The position numbers and the translations under genes are program-made. This document shows, piece by piece, positions 8,670 to 13,782 of a stretch of DNA of 13,782 bases. The DNA comes from Eubacteriales bacterium (lineage in GTDB: Bacteria > Bacillota > Clostridia > Christensenellales > CAG-138). The stretch is from NCBI GenBank assembly GCA_030695285.1, contig JAUYTF010000508.1, positions 1-13,782 of the forward strand, written 5' to 3'. The notes beneath the pieces were generated by a model. It was not told the origin of the DNA and made no database searches. It saw nothing but the letters and a program-made list of their open reading frames with translations. Numbering within the stretch: position 1 is the first letter of the stretch; each line of letters starts with the position of its first letter.

Positions 8670-9146
8670 TTAGACGACCTTGTCGAAAAAGCTGTCGATG
8701 ATGCGCTGGTGATCCTCCTTGGAGACCTCGCGTTCGAGGATCTTGCCCGCGATGTCTACGGCAAGCTCAGCGGTTTGCGATTTGAGTTCGTTCATCATCC
8801 CCTCGCGCTCAGCGACTGCCTGCTGCATCGCGTCGGAGAGGATACCCTGCGCGTCCTGTTTGGCCTTCTTGCGAAGGTCGCCCGCTTCGCGCTCTGCTGC
8901 TTTTCGGCGCTCCTCTGCGATGTGTTCCGCGTCGAGCCTCGCGTTTTTCATCGAGGTTTCGTATTGCGATTTGAGCGCGTTTGCCGCATCGCGGCTCGCG
9001 TCGATCTGCTCCCGCTCGCGCGCGAAATTCGCCTCCCGCTCGGCCATAAACTTGCTCACCGGCTTATATAAGAAGGTGCGCAGCAGCACGAAGAGGATGA
9101 GGAGATTGAGCGCGTGCTCGATGAAGTCAATGATGTGAAATTCCAT
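8670..9146 (-). CDS. atpF: ATP synthase F0 subunit b
   Basis: Peripheral stalk subunit. 158 residues, normal length. One N-terminal membrane helix (about 5-25, IIDFIEHALNLLILFVLLRTF) leads into YKPVSKFMAERE and a long charged coiled-coil (about 35-135) rich in Ala, Glu, Lys and Arg. The C terminus ends KEDHQRIIDSFFDKVV and would meet the delta domain, here fused to AtpA. It is not a b-delta fusion of the mycobacterial type. ATG 9146 has AGAGGGG upstream, and 21 nt separate it from atpE. Confidence 0.95.
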   Translation of the reverse strand: MEFHIIDFIEHALNLLILFVLLRTFLYKPVSKFMAEREANFAREREQIDASRDAANALKSQYETSMKNARLDAEHIAEERRKAAEREAGDLRKKAKQDAQGILSDAMQQAVAEREGMMNELKSQTAELAVDIAGKILEREVSKEDHQRIIDSFFDKVV

Positions 9147-9167
9147 GGATACCCCTCTTTGGCGACG

Positions 9168-9532
<365 letters not shown>

Positions 9533-9563
9533 TATCCGTGTGTTCGTCCGCGCAGCCGACGCA

Positions 9564-10475
9564 TCACGCCATCTGCTCCTCGACTGCCTCACCGATGAAC
9601 GTCAAAGACAAATTGATGAAGATGAAGAACTGGATCAGCGGGTGGAAGGCGTTGAAGTAGAGCCCCAGCACTGCTGGCATGCCGACAGAATACGCACCCA
9701 GCGCATAATAGACCAGCTCAATCACCACCATGCCGCCAAGCATATTGCCAAAGAGACGGCAGGCAAGCGAAATCGGAATCGCGAGGTCAGAGAGCAGCTT
9801 AAACGGCGCGATGATCGCGTTTGGCTTGACAAAGCTCTGCAGCCGACCGGTGACGCCTTTTTTCCGAATGCCATACACGTTGATGAGCACGAAGGTGACC
9901 AGCGCGTAGGTGAACGTCATGCTCAAATCCGTCGTCGGCGGGCGAACGCCGAAGAGCTCAACGATGGCGGAGCCGATAAATAGCGCTGCCAGCGCAAAAA
10001 AATAGGAAGCGAGCCCTTCGTTCTTTTGCCCGTACTTCTCTTTGGCCAAATCGTTGATGGCGCCCACCGCGGTCTCGAGCACCAGCTGAATGCCGCGCGG
10101 CGTTTCTTGAAACCGCGGAATCACGAAGATGCGGATGATTGCGGTGATGAGCGTGAGCGCTGCAATCACGATCCACGAGACAAACACCGTGGAACTGACC
10201 GATAAACCGAACAAATCCATGCGTGCCGGGCTGATGGACACCGTGAACTCCCGCTCTCCAAGGCCGAAGCTGCTGAGAATCAGACCGCTGCAGAGCCAGA
10301 GCAGGAGCACGCCCGCCATCATCAGAAGATTACGCTTTTTCTTGGCGGCCCGATAGCCTTCATCCGTATGCTCCAGCTGGGAGATACGCGCGCGCAAAAC
10401 CAGCGCCCCGACGCCAAGAAGGAGCGAGAGCGCAATGGCGATCCATTTTCCCGCGGAAGGCATGATAAACTGCAT
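9564..10475 (-). CDS. atpB: ATP synthase F0 subunit a
   Basis: Membrane stator subunit forming the ion half-channels. 303 residues, longer than the usual 220-270 because of about 75-90 extra N-terminal residues with two additional hydrophobic segments (11-27 and 49-70) separated by a charged loop. The essential arginine is R240 in SLACRLFGNMLGG (236-248). Later helices include MVVIELVYYALGAY and FHPLIQFFIFINLSLTFIGEAVE. The ATG at 10475 directly follows the atpI stop (TAAATG on the - strand), and its ribosome binding site GGAAAGGAGAG lies in the last atpI codons, so the two are translationally coupled. Met5 is a possible alternative start. Confidence 0.94.
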   Translation of the reverse strand: MQFIMPSAGKWIAIALSLLLGVGALVLRARISQLEHTDEGYRAAKKKRNLLMMAGVLLLWLCSGLILSSFGLGEREFTVSISPARMDLFGLSVSSTVFVSWIVIAALTLITAIIRIFVIPRFQETPRGIQLVLETAVGAINDLAKEKYGQKNEGLASYFFALAALFIGSAIVELFGVRPPTTDLSMTFTYALVTFVLINVYGIRKKGVTGRLQSFVKPNAIIAPFKLLSDLAIPISLACRLFGNMLGGMVVIELVYYALGAYSVGMPAVLGLYFNAFHPLIQFFIFINLSLTFIGEAVEEQMA

Positions 10476-10745
10476 TTAACGCTCTCCTTTCCCGTTTCTG
10501 CGCATGAGCACGTTGATGACAATCGCGCCGACGATAAGAACGGATGAGATTCCAACGCCGCACCAGATGAGCTCGCGCGGGAAGAATAGCGCAACGGGCA
10601 CCAGAGCCGCGGCAAAAAGAATGATCTTGCCAAAGACGAGGGCGAGGGTCTTGAGGGAGTGGCCTGCCGATACGGCCTTGATCAGGCGCGTCAACAGAAA
10701 CAACTCTCCCGCACCGCAAAGAAGACCTATAAAAAAACCTGTCAT
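10476..10745 (-). CDS. atpI: Putative ATP synthase protein I (AtpI-like membrane protein)
   Basis: 89 residues with three hydrophobic segments (about 3-24, 32-56 and 59-81) and a short basic tail MRRNGKGER. AtpI proteins help to assemble the c-ring and may affect Mg2+ transport. The sequence itself is weakly conserved, and the call rests mainly on size, topology and position as first gene of the atp operon. ATG 10745 has GGAGGTGCT upstream. The stop codon abuts the atpB start. Confidence 0.75.
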   Translation of the reverse strand: MTGFFIGLLCGAGELFLLTRLIKAVSAGHSLKTLALVFGKIILFAAALVPVALFFPRELIWCGVGISSVLIVGAIVINVLMRRNGKGER

Positions 10746-10971
10746 CCGTCAGCACCTCCGGCATTCACATAGAGGAACGCAGCTTAAAAACGCTCCCCAA
10801 ATCAAGACAAAAATCCTGCTTAGCGAAGGTGCGCCCGTAATCCGCAGAAAGGAAGCGCGGATTCGGCTGCGACGCCAAGGACAGGATAGTAACACGAGCA
10901 TTCTACAACTTTGCATCCCGCTTGTAAAGTATGCTTTTCGCAGATATCGCTTGTTTGCGCAGATGAAAATC
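10746..10971 (-). promoter_or_regulatory. Long 5' leader of the atp operon
   Basis: About 225 nt of untranslated leader lie between the predicted transcription start and atpI. It includes a perfect 7-bp inverted repeat AATCCGC (10839-10845) / GCGGATT (10857-10863). A GTG-initiated frame (10973 to 10749) crosses it but begins at the transcription start with no ribosome binding site and has no recognisable protein character. I see no known riboswitch. Confidence 0.45.
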
Positions 10972-10977
10972 ACTATT

Positions 10978-11005
10978 GTTATACACTTATTTCACGATTT
11001 GTCAA
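10978..11005 (-). promoter_or_regulatory. Main promoter of the atp operon
   Basis: On the - strand TTGACA (11005-11000, exact consensus), a 16-nt spacer and TATAAC (10983-10978, one mismatch). Start near 10971. Confidence 0.8.
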
Positions 11006-11263
11006 GAAAGAATCTGATATGGCAGGTATGTTGCGGGTCAATCGTCGGGCTTCGACGCACTGGAATGCATGGGGTTTGTGCCATCTTTTAAGCCTATTGT
11101 GCGCGGGAGGAGGCAGTGTGTTTTGTGGGCAAGGGAAAATTATGCGGATAGGCAGATTTGAAAGCAGGGCAGACACGAAAAGCTGTTGGATCAAAACGGC
11201 TTTTACGCCGCGTTCTACAACAGCCATTTTGCGCCGTCCTAATAAAGACGCACGAAATGAAAC
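11006..11263. other. Intergenic region between the atp promoter and the nrd terminator
   Basis: About 260 nt without a convincing gene. It contains a nested inverted repeat: GCTGTTG (11182-11188) / CAACAGC (11218-11224) around CGGC/GCCG (11197-11200/11207-11210), followed on the - strand by TTTT. An 82-residue frame on the - strand (11227-10979) has a weak ribosome binding site but covers this hairpin and the atp promoter and is not recognised. A small RNA is possible but unsupported. Confidence 0.4.
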
Positions 11264-11293
11264 AAAGCCGCGGGGCGGGTTCCCTGCGGCTTT
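11264..11293 (-). terminator. Intrinsic terminator of the nrdAB unit
   Basis: AAAGCCGCGGGG (11264-11275) pairs with CCCTGCGGCTTT (11282-11293) over 12 bp (one G-U) with a 6-nt loop. On the - strand a TTTGTTTC tract follows. A smaller hairpin GCGGC/GCCGC (11314-11328) lies between it and the nrdB stop. Confidence 0.85.
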
Positions 11294-11339
11294 TGTGTTA
11301 CTCTCGCTTATTAGCGGCCATAAGCCGCAATCATTTTTC

Positions 11340-12383
11340 TTACAGGTCGTCCAGCATCGCGCCGCTCTTGGCGTAGGCGGTGCTGCGCGCCTCGAAAAAG
11401 TCTGTCTTGATGGTGTTTGCGTTGCTGTATTGGCTCACCCAGCTAAGGTTCTCCGGCTCCGCGTCGTGCCCTTCGTAGAGTTTCTCAAAGCCGAGGTTTG
11501 TGCAGCGAAGATTGCCGAGATACTGCACATAGTCCGTAATCATCTCGCAGGTAAGGCCCGCCACACTGTCCCCGATGGCATAGTGCCCCCAGGCGATCTC
11601 CTGTTCACAGCCCTCACGGATCATGTCGCGATAGAGTGCGACTTTCTCGGGCGTGAAGAGCTCTGGATTCTCCTGCGTGAGCTCTAGTAGGATGCTGCGA
11701 AACAGCCAGAGATGCGTGTTCTCGTCCCGGTTGATATAGCGAATGACCTGCACCGAGCCGGGCATGAGGTTGTTGCGCCCCAGATTATAGAAGAACATAA
11801 ACCCGCTGTAGAAGTAGATGCCTTCGAGGATGTAGTTTGCGACGATGGTGCGCATGAGGTTCTCCGCCGTGCGCTCCTGATAAAAATGGTTGTACGCTTC
11901 TCCGATGAAGGTATTGCGCCGGAGGAGGTGCTCGTCGGTTTTCCATTGATACAGCACCTCGTCGCGCCCCTGCGGTTCGCAGATGGTATCGAGCATATAA
12001 CTATAGCTCTGGCTGTGGACGGCTTCCTGATAGGTCTGAATCGCGATGCAGAGATTGACCTCGTTTGCGGTGAGATATTCGCCCACGGCGGGGAGGTTCG
12101 CGGTCTGGATGCTGTCTAGGAAGATCAGAAACGAGAGAATCTTATCATAAGCGCGGCGCTCCGGCGTGGCAAGGCTGGGATAATCTTTCACGTCCGCGGA
12201 GAGGTTGACCTCCTCGGGAATCCAGAAGTTATTCATCGCTTGCCGATACCAGTCGTGCGACCAGCCGTATTTGAGGTTGTTGAAATCGTTGAGGTTTGTC
12301 GTGTCCCCGGCGATCATGCGCCGCGCGGCAAGGTCGATGCTGCCGTTGGGGTTAAAGAGTGGTTTTTGCTTGAGGATTTCCAT
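11340..12383 (-). CDS. nrdB: Class I ribonucleotide reductase small (beta) subunit
   Basis: Makes the radical used by NrdA to reduce ribonucleoside diphosphates to deoxy forms for DNA synthesis under oxic conditions. 347 residues, normal length. Metal ligands visible: D90 (FLIFLDSIQ), E120 and H123 (QEAVHSQSY), E187 (ILEGIYFYSG), E221 and H224 (RDENTHLWLF). The radical tyrosine is present as Y127, four residues after H123, so this is a tyrosyl-radical enzyme rather than a Tyr-less subclass Ic type. The C-terminal tail (AKSGAMLDDL) is the usual NrdA-docking peptide. ATG 12383 has GGGAG upstream. 89 nt separate it from nrdA, including a copy of the nrdA 3' end. Confidence 0.95.
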   Translation of the reverse strand: MEILKQKPLFNPNGSIDLAARRMIAGDTTNLNDFNNLKYGWSHDWYRQAMNNFWIPEEVNLSADVKDYPSLATPERRAYDKILSFLIFLDSIQTANLPAVGEYLTANEVNLCIAIQTYQEAVHSQSYSYMLDTICEPQGRDEVLYQWKTDEHLLRRNTFIGEAYNHFYQERTAENLMRTIVANYILEGIYFYSGFMFFYNLGRNNLMPGSVQVIRYINRDENTHLWLFRSILLELTQENPELFTPEKVALYRDMIREGCEQEIAWGHYAIGDSVAGLTCEMITDYVQYLGNLRCTNLGFEKLYEGHDAEPENLSWVSQYSNANTIKTDFFEARSTAYAKSGAMLDDL

Positions 12384-12426
12384 ATCGTTATGCTCCCATT
12401 GTTATCTTGTGTATCGGTGCAAGCCA

Positions 12427-12496
12427 TCAGGACGAGCAAGCCGAGCAATCTTGAAAAAGCCTGTGCTAGCGCTCAGGACGAGCAAGCCGAGCAGTC
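12427..12496 (-). repeat. Direct repeat of the nrdA 3' end (24 bp, 23 identical)
   Basis: The + strand 21-mer that starts TCAGGACGAGC occurs at 12427-12447 and 12473-12493. On the - strand both copies read DCSACSS-stop, with GAC in the gene and GAT (synonymous) in the downstream copy. The downstream copy is out of frame with nrdA, and the 22 nt between the copies do not match the sequence before the first copy, so it is not a simple tandem duplication. Confidence 0.85.
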
Positions 12497-13782
12497 CTCG
12501 ACCTCAAGGCTCTTGCTGCGGACGTAATAGACGGTCTTGACCCCCTGCTCAAAGGCGAGAATATACATCCCCAAAACCTTTCGGAAGGTGAAGTCGTTGG
12601 TGATGTAAAAGTTCATGCTCTGGCTCTGGTCAATGTGCCGCTGTCGCACGCCCGCCGCGCGGATCGACCATGTTTGATCGATCAGATGCGCGCTCTTATA
12701 ATACCAGAAGGTCTCCTGCGAGAGGCCGGGCGCTACGCGCGGGATGAGTCCGCTTTTCTTCTCCTCGAGGAAGTAGCGGTTCATCACGGGGTCGATGCCC
12801 GCGGTGGTTCCGGCGATGATGCTCGTGCTGCTGGTGGGTGCGATGGCGAGCAGCCAGCCGTTGCGCATGCCCTGCGCAGCGACCTTTTGCGCCAGCGCCT
12901 TCCAGCGCTCATCCTTATAGCCTCGCTTTGTAAAATACGCGCCCGTCTGCCAGTCGCTGCCTTCGAATAATTCATATTTACCTTTGTCGGACGCGACGTC
13001 CGAGCTAGCAGAGATCGCGGCGTAGTTGATCCGCTCAAACACACGATCGACGAACTTCAGGTGCTCCTCGCTCTCCCAGCCGATGCGGTTTTTCGCCAGC
13101 ATGTGGTGATATCCGCTCACCCCAAGGCCGATCGGCCGATACCTAAGGTTGTTCACCCTGGCGTACGGTACGGGGAAGAAGTTGAGGTCGATGACGTTGT
13201 CCAGCGCGCGCACGACGTGGCTTGTGATGGTCTCCAGCTCGTCGCCGGTGAGTTCGATCTGCCCCAGTGAAAGGCTCGCGAGGTTGCAGACCACAAAGTC
13301 ACCCGGCTTTGTTGTAGTGACGATCACCGTTTCGCCGTTTGCGTCTACAATCTCCTGGCTCACGTCCTGAATGCCGCTCATATTCTGAGCAATCTCCGTG
13401 CAGAGGTTGCTGCAATAGATCATGCCCGCGTGGTGGTTCGGGTTGGCGCGGTTGACCGCGTCGCGGTTGAAGACAAACGGCGTGCCGGTCTCGATCGCGC
13501 TTTTGAGGATCATGCGCACAAGCTCTTTGATCGGGATGACGCGCTTTTCGATGCGGCTGTCCGCCACGCAGTCGCGGTAGCGCTCCTCCCACGCCTCGTC
13601 CCAGAAGTCCTCCAGGCTATAGCCCTTGACGGCGAGAACGTCGTGCGGGCACATGAGATACCAGTTGCTCTCGATGTTGTCGCGCACTGTTTTCCAAAAG
13701 AGGTCGGGATAGCACACCGCGGGGAAGACGTCGTGCGCCTTCATGCGATCGTCGCCATTGTTGGTGCGAATCTGTAAAACCT
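12473..13782 (-). CDS. nrdA: Class I ribonucleotide reductase large (alpha) subunit, 5' part outside window
   Basis: C-terminal 435 residues of the catalytic subunit. The frame is open to the window edge (VLQIRTNNGDDR precedes the Met at 13744, as inside NrdA), so that Met is not the start. Visible: NRANPNHHAGMIYCSNLCTE with the radical cysteine of N-L-C-x-E (C115 counted from the Met at 13744), the redox cysteine in VVCNLASLSL (C153), the paired tyrosines of the radical path in KTVYYVRS (Y406-Y407), and a C-terminal redox pair C418-x-x-C421 in EDCSACSS. The N-terminal ATP-cone and start of the barrel lie outside. It is cotranscribed with nrdB. Odd: its last 24 nt, including the stop, are repeated 46 nt downstream. 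Confidence 0.95.
   Translation of the reverse strand, partial: VLQIRTNNGDDRMKAHDVFPAVCYPDLFWKTVRDNIESNWYLMCPHDVLAVKGYSLEDFWDEAWEERYRDCVADSRIEKRVIPIKELVRMILKSAIETGTPFVFNRDAVNRANPNHHAGMIYCSNLCTEIAQNMSGIQDVSQEIVDANGETVIVTTTKPGDFVVCNLASLSLGQIELTGDELETITSHVVRALDNVIDLNFFPVPYARVNNLRYRPIGLGVSGYHHMLAKNRIGWESEEHLKFVDRVFERINYAAISASSDVASDKGKYELFEGSDWQTGAYFTKRGYKDERWKALAQKVAAQGMRNGWLLAIAPTSSTSIIAGTTAGIDPVMNRYFLEEKKSGLIPRVAPGLSQETFWYYKSAHLIDQTWSIRAAGVRQRHIDQSQSMNFYITNDFTFRKVLGMYILAFEQGVKTVYYVRSKSLEVEDCSACSS

Noticed and set aside
10749..10973. 74-codon GTG frame before atpI
   Set aside because: It starts at the predicted transcription start, lacks a ribosome binding site, and has a Cys/Arg-rich composition unlike AtpZ or AtpI. 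Likely untranslated leader.
10979..11227. 82-codon frame on the - strand
   Set aside because: It has a weak AGGA before the ATG but covers the nested hairpin and the atp -35/-10 region, and the second half has no coding character. Kept only as a possibility.
10911..11687. 258-codon frame on the + strand
   Set aside because: It crosses the atp promoter and nrd terminator and overlaps nrdB in antisense, whose identity is certain.

Overview
The window looks like ordinary chromosome from a moderately GC-rich Bacillota, most likely a member of the Clostridia. This is inferred from the protein styles (clostridial-type CysK, TcdA, NrdAB and F-type ATPase), strong AGGAGG-type ribosome binding sites and sigma-A-like promoters. 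I cannot name a genus.

Layout. On the + strand lie the 3' part of cysK (cut by the window edge), an intrinsic terminator, tcdA (tRNA ct6A dehydratase) behind a near-consensus promoter, a leader region of about 340 bp, and a Mef(A)-like major facilitator efflux pump. A bidirectional terminator follows. On the - strand, read from high to low coordinates, are nrdA (cut by the window edge), nrdB and a strong terminator, then a promoter and the full ATP synthase operon in the order atpI, atpB, atpE, atpF, atpA, atpG, atpD, atpC, and finally a small basic protein of unknown function with its own promoter.

Two things stand out. (1) The leader of the Mef-like pump contains an 8-codon ORF, MYYYIRIR, with a good ribosome binding site. 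Arg-Ile-Arg at positions 6-8 matches the +X+ macrolide-arrest motif of the leaders MTASMRLR (mef) and MTHSMRLR (ermD) in length and position. It is followed by four RNA segments with the complementarity needed for transcription attenuation. A ribosome stalled on the leader would cover segment 1, free segment 2 to pair with segment 3, and weaken the terminator. This would be a divergent chromosomal relative of the mef/erm drug-sensing attenuators. (2) The ATP synthase operon has no separate atpH (delta). The C-terminal domain of delta is fused to the N terminus of AtpA, making a 596-residue delta-alpha fusion, and the delta N-terminal domain is absent from the operon. Because F1 has three alpha subunits, each F1 would carry three delta C-terminal domains for one peripheral stalk.

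Smaller oddities: both atpB and nrdA are followed, just after the stop codon, by a second copy of their last coding segment. The atpB copy differs only at synonymous sites. Strong hairpins sit at the atpF/atpA and atpD/atpC junctions. A terminator lies inside the coding sequence of the small basic protein.

There is no sign of a prophage, insertion sequence, CRISPR array, tRNA or rRNA.
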